A stretch of 37,151 nucleotides of DNA from a bacterium (GCA_030428205.1 JAUIBK010000033.1:1-37151), one strand, 5' to 3'; counted from the stretch's first letter, positions 25,967 through 34,504 are shown. Notes: generated by a model not told the origin, from the sequence alone. Numbers and translations are program-made.

Positions 25967-26326
25967 ATGTACCAACAACAAGGATTTACTTTACTTGAAC
26001 TCCTTACTTCGCTAACAATTATTGGCATTCTCACGGCTATAGCTGTGCCGCAATATAGTCAATATCGCATGCGTGCGTTTGATGCTCGGGCAGAGGGTGA
26101 TTTACGAAATGTAGCTTTAGCCGAAGAAGCGTATTTTATTGATGCAGAGCATTATCTGAGCTGCTCGCAGTATGAATGTACCAACCTTCCTGGGATATCT
26201 CGACTTTCGCAAGGAGTATCACTCGAGATCGTTTCTGAGGATCTGTCGTTTACCGGCATAGCTTCCCATCCGCAGGGTAGCAGGGGAGAGATTCGGTGGG
26301 ATAGTGAGCTCGGAGGGTTGCAGTAA
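25967..26326 (+). CDS. Type IV pilin-like prepilin
   Basis: The 119-residue protein has a short leader (MYQQQG) followed by FTLLELLTSLTIIGILTAIAVPQY, the N-methylation and assembly motif of type IV pilins. The prepilin peptidase would cut after Gly6, with the conserved Glu at +5. The C-terminal domain has a Cys pair in SCSQYECTN (about 64-71) and ends in GEIRWDSELGGLQ. I chose the ATG at 25967, with GGAG 8 nt before it; an in-frame start upstream at 25898 would spoil the short leader. It is alone here: no pil assembly genes are adjacent. It may be a minor pilin, or the major pilin of a system encoded elsewhere. Confidence 0.82.
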   Translation: MYQQQGFTLLELLTSLTIIGILTAIAVPQYSQYRMRAFDARAEGDLRNVALAEEAYFIDAEHYLSCSQYECTNLPGISRLSQGVSLEIVSEDLSFTGIASHPQGSRGEIRWDSELGGLQ

Positions 26327-26409
26327 GTTTGTTCAGGGGCGGTTTCTGAGTGCTTTGAAAAGATCCTGTCTTTCAACCATATTCATCACTATGCTAGCCT
26401 AAGAATAAC

Positions 26410-27153
26410 GTGGCGGAACTGATACTTCAAAAACATTCCTACTCCTCTCTTGATACTTTGTTAGTTGTTGGACGTTTAGATCAGCTTGCTCGACGAATAC
26501 AAGAACGCTTTCCTCAATCCGGATTGCTTTCGGTTTGTCAGCAGTTATGTATGCTTGGGCGCCAGACAACTGAGAGGGCACAGAGTATAGGAACCCCTAT
26601 CTTTTCCCTTCGCATCACAAGTTGGCTTCTGATCGGTGTTATTCTTCTTGGCCTACTCACAACACTTTTTTCGCTTACTACTCCAGACAAACACTATTCG
26701 TTCATTGAGTTTGTCCAGCTTCTTGAGGCTGGAATTAATGATGTCGTCCTTATTGGAGCAGCAATCTTCTTTCTCTTTACTCTTGAAGGACGACTCCGCA
26801 GAAAACAGATACTGAAATGGCTCCACGAGTTGCGTTCTATTGCTCATGTGATTGATATGCACCAACTCACAAAAGATCCCGAACGTGCTCTGGCGAGAGG
26901 TTCACGAACGGCATCCTCTCCAGAATCAAAACTCAGCCCTTTTGAGTTAAGCCGGTACCTTGATTACTGTAGTGAGATGCTTTCGCTGACAGGAAAGCTA
27001 TCAGCGGTGTACGCGCAGGAGTTTGACGATCCACTTGTTCTAGGATCCGTCAATGAGATTGAAGAGCTTACAACGGGTCTTTCTCGAAAGATTTGGCAAA
27101 AGCTGATGATCGTGCACTCCTACCAGCAGCAAATGGGTAGGGTGGGTTCATAG
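26410..27153 (+). CDS. Conserved membrane protein of unknown function
   Basis: The 247-residue protein starts with a GTG. It has two membrane segments: about residues 72-92 (WLLIGVILLGLLTTLFSL) and 110-128 (DVVLIGAAIFFLFTLEG). A cytosolic helical part carries LHELRSIAHVIDMHQLTKDPER (about 138-160), an unusually strict-looking motif, then SPFELSRYLDYCSEMLSLTGKL and a final coiled-coil-like region. I know of membrane proteins with a similar HxxDMHQLTKDP motif but no function for them. The 3' end overlaps the convergent gene by 86 nt, so the last 28 codons are also antisense coding. Confidence 0.6.
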   Translation: MAELILQKHSYSSLDTLLVVGRLDQLARRIQERFPQSGLLSVCQQLCMLGRQTTERAQSIGTPIFSLRITSWLLIGVILLGLLTTLFSLTTPDKHYSFIEFVQLLEAGINDVVLIGAAIFFLFTLEGRLRRKQILKWLHELRSIAHVIDMHQLTKDPERALARGSRTASSPESKLSPFELSRYLDYCSEMLSLTGKLSAVYAQEFDDPLVLGSVNEIEELTTGLSRKIWQKLMIVHSYQQQMGRVGS

Positions 27154-28366
27154 AGGTTCTTGTTTGTGCCTCGAGCTCGAGCAATTTTGCATATGTAGCT
27201 TCAGCGGCTCGTTTTCTCCCTTCAGAGTTCCAGTGACTATCGAAAATATAAAATAGCCGTTGGCCGAGCTCTGTTTTCTCCTGAAAAAGTGGAGAGAAGC
27301 TGAGATAGGAGATGCCCTCTTGGGAAACAACTTCTCTGAGTGCATCTTCTGTATAAGACAGGGCAGGAAGTTGCTCTTGTTTATCTTTCTCCCAGTGCGC
27401 ACCACTTCCTTCTCCTACAAACGGAGAGTAGATATGTCTCTTTGTGGGGATAAAGAGCACAAGGGGAGTAATGTTATTCTCTTTGCAGATCTGATGAAAC
27501 TCACTGAGGGTTTGGAGAAAAAGTCTCCATTCGTTGCTTTTCAGCAGTTCTCTTGGTGGGCGGATTTCACTGTGATAGTCAAATGAGTCTCGAAATGAGT
27601 AATCTTTTAGGCGGATCATCACGGATCGTTGCATGTCGACGTCAATATACCGACCTCTCCATTTTGCTAGTGGAAAACGAATGTGTTCTTGAAATGTTTT
27701 TTGGAGGAGTTCGCTTACTTGGCTGCTCACGAGTGAAAATCTTTGGTGAAAGGGTAAACGCTCACTGCCGTAACGATAGTAGAGTTTTCCATTGCGCCAC
27801 TCATCAAACGCTGCAGTATCTCGAATGTCATTTCCCTCAAAAAAGGCGTAGAGTACAAACTTTGGGTTTCTGTGAAGTCCGTATCGTTTGAGAGAGAGAA
27901 GATACTGCTGTGGCCCATAAGAAGAAGTTCCGAGATTACCAACGGGAGAGCCCGTAAGTTGAGAGAGGTGTTCTGCAAAGGTGTCGTCGTCTGAATTGCC
28001 GGCATTCATAAAGGAGTCGCCGACAATAATAACATCGACTTGTCCTTCTGAAGTTGATTGCCGAAAGCCATCTTTGTCAAAAGTCAGTTGATAGGGGGTG
28101 CGAGTATATGTGGGCTCAAGTCCCTTGGGATCTTTTACATTTGCTTTGAGAAACGACTGGGATGAATAGTTTGATTTTCCACGAAAAACCAGCTCAGGGT
28201 CGTATTGATAACGTTGCCTCAGAGCGTAGTAGGGAAGTTTTGTAAGAGATATCTTTTCCTGGAGGGTAGGAGATACTTCGAGGAGTGTGAAAAGTAGGAC
28301 GGCAAGTAGGAGAAAGAGACCACAGCACGCGAAAAGATAGAGAAAGGCTTTGCGAATAGTTTTCAT
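27068..28366 (-). CDS. SGNH-type protein, AlgX/AlgJ-like (possible polysaccharide acetylation)
   Basis: The 432-residue product has one membrane anchor near the N-terminus (residues 8-28) and a large extracytoplasmic domain. The SGNH catalytic pieces are VDVIIVGDSFMNAG (Ser near 117), NLGTSSYGPQQYLL (about 146-159) and FDSHWNSEGRK (about 373-383, Asp and His). DSHWN is the signature of AlgX/AlgJ-like proteins that O-acetylate exopolysaccharides. The last 28 residues (NPPYPFAAGRSARSSAFAK...) look added and lie antisense to the neighbouring gene. It is divergent from the GT2 gene with a 70-nt gap, which suggests a shared glycan theme. Alternative: an esterase of similar fold. Confidence 0.75.
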   Translation of the reverse strand: MKTIRKAFLYLFACCGLFLLLAVLLFTLLEVSPTLQEKISLTKLPYYALRQRYQYDPELVFRGKSNYSSQSFLKANVKDPKGLEPTYTRTPYQLTFDKDGFRQSTSEGQVDVIIVGDSFMNAGNSDDDTFAEHLSQLTGSPVGNLGTSSYGPQQYLLSLKRYGLHRNPKFVLYAFFEGNDIRDTAAFDEWRNGKLYYRYGSERLPFHQRFSLVSSQVSELLQKTFQEHIRFPLAKWRGRYIDVDMQRSVMIRLKDYSFRDSFDYHSEIRPPRELLKSNEWRLFLQTLSEFHQICKENNITPLVLFIPTKRHIYSPFVGEGSGAHWEKDKQEQLPALSYTEDALREVVSQEGISYLSFSPLFQEKTELGQRLFYIFDSHWNSEGRKRAAEATYAKLLELEAQTRTSMNPPYPFAAGRSARSSAFAKSFEKDPL

Positions 28367-28374
28367 GCTAGGGG

Positions 28375-28380
28375 TATAAT
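28375..28380 (+). promoter_or_regulatory. Candidate -10 box for the glycosyltransferase gene
   Basis: A perfect TATAAT is at 28375-28380 in the 70-nt divergent gap. The best -35 (TTGCGA at 28350-28355) has a 19-nt spacer, which is long. The match is modest. Confidence 0.3.
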
Positions 28381-28436
28381 AGGGAGAAAATTGGAGAGTT
28401 GACCAGTAGGATTCATCTCACTACCCTGAAGGAGTT

Positions 28437-29345
28437 ATGTCGGCACTGTCGCTTCTCATCCCTTGTTATAATGCTTCCTCCTACCTTCCTCGGTTATGGC
28501 AGAACATTGAGGACCTCACGAAACCATTTGATGAGGTTCTCATCTACGACGATGGTAGTACGGATGATACTCATCACGTTGCAAAGGAGCTAGGGATTCG
28601 TGTTATTCACTCTCAACAGAACCGTGGCCCTGGGTACGCAAGAAACAGATTAGCTGAAGAGGCGTCTTCTCCATGGATACATTTTCACGACGCTGATGAT
28701 CTTATCCACCCAGATTTCGTTAAAAAAATGATGGTGCATCAACTTGATGTTTATGATGTGGTTCTTTGTCACGCTGAATGGATCGAGGAGGAGTACAAAA
28801 ATAGGCAGATTCATTGGAAGTACGACGCTGATTCTCTTGAGCGTGATCCTCGGGGGGCACTCCTGTCGCACCCTTCGAGTGCACTCAATGTGATCTATCG
28901 TAAAGAATTCTTCTCAAGAGTTGGTGGTTTTCGAGAGGATATCTTTTGTTGGGAAGATGCCGATCTCAACGTTCGCCTAGCGTGCTCTGGGGCTCGTTTT
29001 CATGTGGTTGATGAGACGCTTGTCACGGCGCTGCGGCATGACAGGGGGTTGAGCGCGAATCAGGCTATGTGTCTTGAGTGTCGGATGAAATTATTGCGTG
29101 ATTATGCCGAGACTTTTGAGTCGAAGTATCGAGAATTGATTGCTGGTGAGGTCGAGAAAGTAGCACGCGAATATGTGGCCATTGGCGATCGACAAAGGCT
29201 CTTATCAACACTCTCGTTTTCTCGTGAGCTAGGGTTTCCCCTGCCGCGCTCGAAGAATGTACTCTTTAACATACTCGCCTCTCTTCTCCCGCCAGCATGG
29301 AGCTTTGTACTTCAAGAGCGCATGAGGACGATCCCTTTTTCCTAG
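28437..29345 (+). CDS. Family 2 glycosyltransferase
   Basis: The 302-residue GT-A enzyme has SLLIPCYNASSYL (residues 4-16), VLIYDDGSTDDTHHV (about 33-47, DDGSTD), NRGPGYARN (about 61-69), and HFHDADDLIHPD (DxD-type metal and sugar-nucleotide site, about 78-89). WEDADLNVRL (about 170-179) is the acceptor-side ED motif. It has GGAG 3-4 nt before the ATG. It should transfer a sugar from a nucleotide-sugar to a surface glycan or protein; the donor is unknown. It is convergent with the next minus-strand gene, with a 7-nt gap. Confidence 0.9.
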   Translation: MSALSLLIPCYNASSYLPRLWQNIEDLTKPFDEVLIYDDGSTDDTHHVAKELGIRVIHSQQNRGPGYARNRLAEEASSPWIHFHDADDLIHPDFVKKMMVHQLDVYDVVLCHAEWIEEEYKNRQIHWKYDADSLERDPRGALLSHPSSALNVIYRKEFFSRVGGFREDIFCWEDADLNVRLACSGARFHVVDETLVTALRHDRGLSANQAMCLECRMKLLRDYAETFESKYRELIAGEVEKVAREYVAIGDRQRLLSTLSFSRELGFPLPRSKNVLFNILASLLPPAWSFVLQERMRTIPFS

Positions 29346-29352
29346 TGGTGTT

Positions 29353-30099
29353 TTATCTTCTCAATTGTTTTGCTAGTGCGGGGTCGAGGTAGCCTTCATT
29401 TCCTCCTAGCACGGCGATGGAAAGGTAGTTTTCAAGAAGTCGAACACTTTTCTGGTACCGTTTGTATTGAACGGTGTCAACATAGATACCGACTTGAATA
29501 AACAGTGCGCAAGAAAGCAGAGCGAGAAGAGTGAGCAATGTTGGCGAGAGTGCGAATTCACGCTTGAGATATAATCGGAACTGTCTATCGAGAGTTACTA
29601 CTTGTGTACGGTAAACACTATCGTGCGGCTTGTTTGCTCTTTTGGGTGTCGGATTTTTCTTTGAATGAGTAAGGTTTTGTTTGAGAGTCGAGTCTTTTCC
29701 CTCTATTGGACTCCTTGGTGTCTTTGCTGCTGACTGCGTTTGATGGCCCGACTGAACCTCAGAGAGTTTGAGTGGTGCAGGGAGTGTTCTAGCTTTGAGC
29801 GCCGCAACAGGCTGGTTGTCTTTTGGTGTTGGTGTGTGTTGAGCTGCTTGCGTGTGTCGAATGATTTGAGCACGGGCTCCTGAGCGCGAGAGTCTATCCA
29901 AGAGAGGTCGTAAGAGATCTATGTTGGGTGCCCTGTGGATGGCAACCGGAGTGGTCTCGAGGAGGCTTTGGGCTTCTTCCATCTGAAGCTCAAGCTCTTC
30001 CATGAGGATTGATCGGATACGGCGCACTGTTAGAGTTTTTTGATCGCGAGTACCTTCGAGAAGGAGTTCGAATGAGAGTTGATTTGATTGTTTTGACAT
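29353..30099 (-). CDS. Membrane protein with L7/L12 C-terminal-like domain
   Basis: The 248-residue product begins at the ATG at 30099, with GGAG close upstream; a GTG at 30123 would add 8 residues. Residues 7-80 (VRRIRSILMEELELQMEEAQ, LLETTPVAIHRAP, LLDRLSRSGARAQIIRH) follow the ribosomal protein L7/L12 C-terminal or ClpS-like pattern, with V-R-x-L-x-x-x-L-x-L-x-x-A and GAxxxII. Residues 82-170 are disordered and rich in Lys, Pro, Thr. A membrane helix lies about 186-205 (LLTLLALLSCALFIQVGIYV). The C-terminal 40 residues are outside or periplasmic, with TVQYKRYQKSVRLLENYLS. Function unknown; it is the third gene of the BI-1 run. Confidence 0.58.
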   Translation of the reverse strand: MSKQSNQLSFELLLEGTRDQKTLTVRRIRSILMEELELQMEEAQSLLETTPVAIHRAPNIDLLRPLLDRLSRSGARAQIIRHTQAAQHTPTPKDNQPVAALKARTLPAPLKLSEVQSGHQTQSAAKTPRSPIEGKDSTLKQNLTHSKKNPTPKRANKPHDSVYRTQVVTLDRQFRLYLKREFALSPTLLTLLALLSCALFIQVGIYVDTVQYKRYQKSVRLLENYLSIAVLGGNEGYLDPALAKQLRR

Positions 30100-30206
30100 G
30101 GCTCCACTCAAAAAAAGTGACACAGAGTATCAGCTAGTACGACAACACGAGGAGCCCCTACCTAGGCAAAGACGTCATCAAAGTGGAGATACATTAGGTT
30201 TTGGAG

Positions 30207-31313
30207 TTAAAAAGTGGAGAGTTGAGAGGTTCCGGGGAGCTGAGAGCCAGTTCCTCGTTGGAACATCTGCCGTTCCTGGCGGATAGCCTCTATGCAATGG
30301 GTCGAATAAAAGCCGTCACGTTGGCAGATTGCGAGACTTGAGAGTGGCTCAACAGAAAGGAGTCGTTGCAAGAGAGCGTCGCAGCTCTTAGGAAGAATTC
30401 GTAGGCGTAACATCCGTTCTTTTGACATAGGTGGGGAGGTAGAAGGAGAGGTTGAGTTGAGTTCTGCAAGGAGTTCGCCGGTCGGAGAGTTCGAAGCGGA
30501 GAGAGAAGGCTTCTTTTTCGATGATTTTTCCCAGGGGCCCGAGTCGTTCCCTGGGGTGGATATACCTTTTTCTTTTCCCGCTGGGAGTTTATCTACGAGT
30601 TCTTTGAGATCGTCTACAAGACTTGAGCCTTTCTTTTTTCCAAACTTCTGTTTCTTTGAGATGTATTCTTTTTCAGGAACCAGCTTTAGAGAAATGGGAT
30701 GGCAAAAAGAGCCAAGGAGTGGGCGGTAAGCGCTGACAAGATCTTTACGGGAGTCTAGTGACTTTTCTTCTCGGTAGGCCTTCTCAACGGTTTCAAGGGG
30801 AGAAGTTTGTTTTTTGGAGAGGAGATGGTTTCCTTGGTGGGCCTTTGACTTTGAAAGACCGTGTTTGTAGAGGAAGTTGGTGTTTACTGGGATTTGCCTT
30901 GTATATGCTTCTTGGCATGAAGAAGAGCGAAATCCGTCATGGGCGCAAAGGTAGGCTGGGCTTGTTGGGTCAAGTTCAGCAAGTCGATTGAGATACTTGA
31001 GGCACTGTTTCTCTTGTGGCCTGCCAGGAAAGTCGAGGTCTACTCTTAGCTGAGAGAGGCAGGTGGCATTGGTGAGTTCTTCGAGAGCAAAGATAAGTTC
31101 ATATTTATGATCTTCTGACTTTTCGAGTGCCCACTTGCTTTCAGCATGAAGGAGATTAATGTCGAGTTGCTGGAGTTTAGCGTTTTGTGGGGCTGCAAAG
31201 AGGTGTTGTGCGTGAAAGGCGAGCGCTAAAACTAAAGATGCAAGAAAGTAGGGTGAAGGGAGAAAGCTTTCTCCCTTCAATGTCCTTACTCTATTGATAC
31301 ACATGAACGACAT
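30207..31313 (-). CDS. Secreted Cys-repeat protein of unknown function
   Basis: The 368-residue product has a signal peptide with hydrophobic core PYFLASLVLALAFHAQHLFA (cleaved about residue 40). Two copies of a Cys repeat of about 37 residues exist, at 104-140 and 311-347, each with C-x18-C-x9-C. The third part reads CxxDGFxSxxCxEA (C123 DGF C133 and C330 DGF C340), preceded by LxRLxxxxPxS. Between them is a Lys/Ser/Pro-rich linker. The start ATG overlaps the BI-1 stop by 1 nt (TAATG), so the genes are coupled. I do not recognise a family, and the repeats look new to me. Confidence 0.65.
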   Translation of the reverse strand: MSFMCINRVRTLKGESFLPSPYFLASLVLALAFHAQHLFAAPQNAKLQQLDINLLHAESKWALEKSEDHKYELIFALEELTNATCLSQLRVDLDFPGRPQEKQCLKYLNRLAELDPTSPAYLCAHDGFRSSSCQEAYTRQIPVNTNFLYKHGLSKSKAHQGNHLLSKKQTSPLETVEKAYREEKSLDSRKDLVSAYRPLLGSFCHPISLKLVPEKEYISKKQKFGKKKGSSLVDDLKELVDKLPAGKEKGISTPGNDSGPWEKSSKKKPSLSASNSPTGELLAELNSTSPSTSPPMSKERMLRLRILPKSCDALLQRLLSVEPLSSLAICQRDGFYSTHCIEAIRQERQMFQRGTGSQLPGTSQLSTF

Positions 31314-32095
31314 TAATCTCGTGATTGTAATTTAGCTAAAAGTCTTAGCATTTCTAAATAGAGCCATATCAAAGTAACAAGGAGTCCAAAAGCTCCATAC
31401 CACTCCATGTGCTTTGGGGCAGAGCCGCTATTGGATGCGTTCTCGATGAAGTCAAAATCGAGGACAAGATTGAGTGCTGCGACTACAACTATAACGAGAG
31501 AGATTCCAATACCAAAAGGACCGGAGCTGTGCAGAAGTGGCATTTGAATTCCAAACAAGCTGAGAACGATGCTGATGAGATAAATAAACGCAATTGCTCC
31601 TGTTGCAGCAACAACACCAAGCTTGAAGTTTTCAGTAGCCTTGATGATGCCAGATTTGTAAGCCATGAGGAGACAAAAGAGCGTTCCGAATGTGAGAGAT
31701 ACGGCTTGAAATACAATAGTTGTATTCGCTGGAGCATTCCCCGCAAGAACTGCAGCAGGATCGGCGGAGAACTGTACGGCGTACATGAGAGAGATCGCGC
31801 CAAGCATGAATCCTTCTACAATGGCATATACGGGGGTGAGGACGGGGGCGAGTGAGTTTTTGAAAATGATCACAAGAGCGATGATAGCCCCAACTATGAG
31901 AGAGCCAAAGAGCATCATTGGCTTAGCCATGACCATTGGATTATTCCATGACCAGTAAGCAGCAGCTACGGTAAGGAGGATGCTGATGATAGTCTTGTTT
32001 ACAGTGCCTTCCAGGGTCATGACTTCCCCAGAAGTAGCAACCTGAGCCCCACTAAAGACGCGGTCATTAAGAGCTGGATTAGATGAGCGGATCAT
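31313..32095 (-). CDS. BAX inhibitor-1/YccA-family membrane protein
   Basis: The 260-residue protein has seven membrane helices. The N-terminal part reads RSSNPALNDRVFSGA, then VMTLEGTVNKTIISILLTVAAAYWSW, the usual start for this large bacterial BI-1 group. The C-terminal helix with LIWLYLEMLRLLAKLQSRD follows a DFDFIENASNSGSAPKHMEWYGAFGLLVTL segment. The two Asp near FIE and DFD are positioned like the pH-sensing pair of the family. It is a likely Ca or ion leak channel; exact function is not known for most bacterial members. It leads a three-gene operon with two proteins of unknown function. Upstream lies element 2. Confidence 0.87.
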   Translation of the reverse strand: MIRSSNPALNDRVFSGAQVATSGEVMTLEGTVNKTIISILLTVAAAYWSWNNPMVMAKPMMLFGSLIVGAIIALVIIFKNSLAPVLTPVYAIVEGFMLGAISLMYAVQFSADPAAVLAGNAPANTTIVFQAVSLTFGTLFCLLMAYKSGIIKATENFKLGVVAATGAIAFIYLISIVLSLFGIQMPLLHSSGPFGIGISLVIVVVAALNLVLDFDFIENASNSGSAPKHMEWYGAFGLLVTLIWLYLEMLRLLAKLQSRD

Positions 32096-32470
32096 AGATT
32101 ACTCCTGTATGTCTATAGTTTGAGATCCTTAAGCATACCAGTCGTAAATCAAAATCCCGGACGGTTGTGGGGGACGAGAGCTATTCCTGATTTTGATTTA
32201 CGCCTGGTATAGCGGTGTATTGTCCCTCCTCCTTCGCTAAAGCTACCTCGAACCCATAATACTGGAGGTCAGAAGCTTTGGCGAAAGAGGCCGGGTATAC
32301 CAGTCACCAAATGAAAATCCGAGATTTTCATTTGTGCCCGGTATGTTATCTGAATAACCATTGTATGGGAGCTTTTTCAAGGGCACAAGATAAGGAGATG
32401 AAAAGGAGGGGTTCAATGAATGGAAAAATAAGAGTAATCTTAGAGGGTTGTTGCTTTATGCAGGGAGTGT
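32096..32470. other. Divergent intergenic region with inverted-repeat element
   Basis: The 375-nt gap lies between the BI-1 and E1 starts. Element 2 (32135-32344) fills most of it. The right part holds a small GTTAT-CTGA-ATAAC hairpin (32345-32358). The E1 leader has AGGGAG (32462-32467) 3 nt before the ATG. A 72-codon plus-strand frame at 32278-32496 crosses the element and overlaps E1, and looks like chance. Confidence 0.55.
32135..32344. repeat. MITE-like inverted-repeat element 2
   Basis: Arms of 22 nt at 32135-32156 and 32189-32210 match with one mismatch (ends ATACCAG and CTGGTAT, with CGTAAATCAAAATC inside). A second pair, 32297-32319 and 32323-32344, shares the same ATACC and GGTAT ends with AAATGAAAATC inside. 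Between them, CCTCCTTCGCTAAAGCT (32227-32243) faces AGCTTTGGCGAAAGAGG (32274-32290) with few mismatches. Five nt after the first hairpin is TGTATTGTCCCTCC (32216-32229), identical to element 1 at 2064-2077 and at the same spacing. Ends include TA, compatible with a TA target duplication. Confidence 0.7.
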
Positions 32471-34504
32471 ATGGAAAGAAGTGTGATTATGAGTGATTCC
32501 GGTCTTTTTGGGCGATCTTCTGAGGGGCATAAACGTTTTAGTGATTTTACATCCTTTGAACTCAAGGAGCTTTATTCTGCTCTTCTCTTGCCACGTATGA
32601 TCGAGGAAAAGATGCTTCTCCTGCTGCGTCGAGGTGTTATCTCTAAGTGGTTCTCCGGTATTGGGCAAGAGGCAATAGGTATTGGAGTTACCTGTGCGCT
32701 AAAGCCAGAGGAGTTTCTCTTACCACTCCATAGAAATCTTGGAGTTTTTACGACTCGAGGCATACCGCTGCGACGGCTCTTTGCTCAATTTCGTGGGACC
32801 GAATCCGGTTTTACAAAAGGCCGTGATCGTTCATTCCATTTTGGAACTTTAGAGTATAATATCTTTGGTATGATCTCTCATCTTGGACCTCAGATGGGAG
32901 TCGCCGATGGGATTGCTTTGGCCCATCGACTGCGCGAAGAGCCTTCGGTGTGTGCTGTGTTTTGTGGTGATGGCGGGGCAAGTGAGGGTGATTTTCATGA
33001 GGCGCTTAATGTTGCCGCTGTTTGGGATCTCCCAGTTCTCTTTATCCTTGAGAACAATGGTTATGGTCTCTCTACTCCCGTTTCTGAGCAGTATCGTTGT
33101 AAAAAGTTGAGTGATAAAGCCAAGGGGTATGGCATAGAGGGAGTTACTATTGACGGGAATGATGTTCTCTCTGTCTTTACTACTATTGATACATTTGCTC
33201 GAGAGATAAGAGAGACTCCTCGGCCGATTCTCATTGAGTGTGAAACCTTCCGAATGCGTGGTCATGAAGAAGCCTCAGGAACAAAGTATGTGCCTACTGA
33301 GCTCTTTGAAAAATGGCAAAAGAAAGATCCGATCGAGAGGCTTGAGCGCAAACTTCTCCGTGCTAAGGTGCTCACGAAATCTAGTATTGAAGATATTCGA
33401 ACTCATTTCTCTCGTCTTATTGATGAAGAGCTAGAGGTGGCGTTTAGCGAAGAGTCGATTCACTCGACTCCAGAGCGAGAGGTCCAGGATGTTTTTGCCC
33501 CAACGTCTTTGTCTATCAAAGAGCCTGATTTTGGCGACACCAAAGAAATGCGCTTTGTTGATGCGATCTCTGACGGGTTGAGAATAGCAATGCGCCGAGA
33601 TCCTGAACTTGTTCTTATGGGGCAAGACGTTGGCGCTTATGGTGGTGTGTTTAAGATCTCTGAAGGTTTTCTTGATGAGTTTGGCCCGGAGCGAGTTCGC
33701 AATACACCTCTTTGTGAATCTGCAATTGTTGGAACTGCGGTTGGCTTGAGCGCAAAAGGAATTTCTTCTGTTGTCGAGATGCAATTTGCAGATTTTGTAA
33801 GTTCTGGATTCACTCAGGTCGTAAACAACCTCGCAAAGCTTCACTACCGTTGGCAGCTTCCTTCGAGTGTCGTTGTGCGCATGCCGTGTGGTGGTGGGGT
33901 GGGGGCTGGCCCTTTTCACTCTCAAACAAATGAAGCTTGGTTTTATCACACGCCTGGATTAAAAATAGTTTACCCATCAACCCCTGAAGATGCCAAAGGT
34001 CTCCTTCTCACCGCCCTTTATGATCCTAATCCAGTAATGTTTTTTGAGCATAAGGCACTCTACCGTAGTGTCAAAAGTGAAGTCCCCGTTGGGGAGTACG
34101 GCATCCCTTTTGGGAAGGCTCGAATTGCTCAAGAAGGAGAAGATGCTGTTGTTGTGACTTATGGAATGGGAGTGCATTGGGCCCAGCAGTGGCAAGCCGC
34201 TCACCCAGAGGTTTCTCTTCTGATTCTCGATCTTCGAACACTTCAACCTCTCGATTATGATGCTATTCGTGCTGCGGTGGAGAAGACTCACCGAGTGCTC
34301 GTGCTTCATGAAGCGAATCTCGCTGGTGGTGTGGGAGGAGATATCGCATCTTGGATCGGTGAGCATTGTTTTGAGTCACTCGATGCTCCGGTTATGCGTT
34401 GCGCAAGCCTCGATACTCCTGTGCCCTTTTCTAAGGGGCTTGAGGAGAACTATATGGCAAGTGCTCGTCTTGACGAGACGCTTTCGCAACTTTTAGCGTA
34501 TTAA
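32471..34504 (+). CDS. 2-oxoacid dehydrogenase E1, alpha and beta fused
   Basis: The 677-residue protein is a fused thiamine-diphosphate-dependent E1 component (2-oxoisovalerate or acetoin/pyruvate type). Alpha part (1-335): HRNLGVFTTRG, the ThDP motif GDGGASEGDFHEALN (about 166) ending NNGYGLSTP (about 194), and MRGHEEASG (about 258). Beta part (about 357-677): MGQDVGAYGGVFKISEGF, TPLCESAIVGTAVG, QFADF, FHSQTNEAWF and LDLRTLQPLD. AGGGAG is 3 nt from the ATG. It would decarboxylate a branched-chain 2-oxoacid or pyruvate and pass the acyl group to lipoyl E2; E2 and E3 are not in the window. psd follows after 1 nt. Confidence 0.9.
   Translation: MERSVIMSDSGLFGRSSEGHKRFSDFTSFELKELYSALLLPRMIEEKMLLLLRRGVISKWFSGIGQEAIGIGVTCALKPEEFLLPLHRNLGVFTTRGIPLRRLFAQFRGTESGFTKGRDRSFHFGTLEYNIFGMISHLGPQMGVADGIALAHRLREEPSVCAVFCGDGGASEGDFHEALNVAAVWDLPVLFILENNGYGLSTPVSEQYRCKKLSDKAKGYGIEGVTIDGNDVLSVFTTIDTFAREIRETPRPILIECETFRMRGHEEASGTKYVPTELFEKWQKKDPIERLERKLLRAKVLTKSSIEDIRTHFSRLIDEELEVAFSEESIHSTPEREVQDVFAPTSLSIKEPDFGDTKEMRFVDAISDGLRIAMRRDPELVLMGQDVGAYGGVFKISEGFLDEFGPERVRNTPLCESAIVGTAVGLSAKGISSVVEMQFADFVSSGFTQVVNNLAKLHYRWQLPSSVVVRMPCGGGVGAGPFHSQTNEAWFYHTPGLKIVYPSTPEDAKGLLLTALYDPNPVMFFEHKALYRSVKSEVPVGEYGIPFGKARIAQEGEDAVVVTYGMGVHWAQQWQAAHPEVSLLILDLRTLQPLDYDAIRAAVEKTHRVLVLHEANLAGGVGGDIASWIGEHCFESLDAPVMRCASLDTPVPFSKGLEENYMASARLDETLSQLLAY

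Noticed and set aside
32278..32496. Plus-strand frame of 72 codons upstream of E1
   Set aside because: It runs through the inverted-repeat element and into the E1 start in another frame. No homology or signal supports it.
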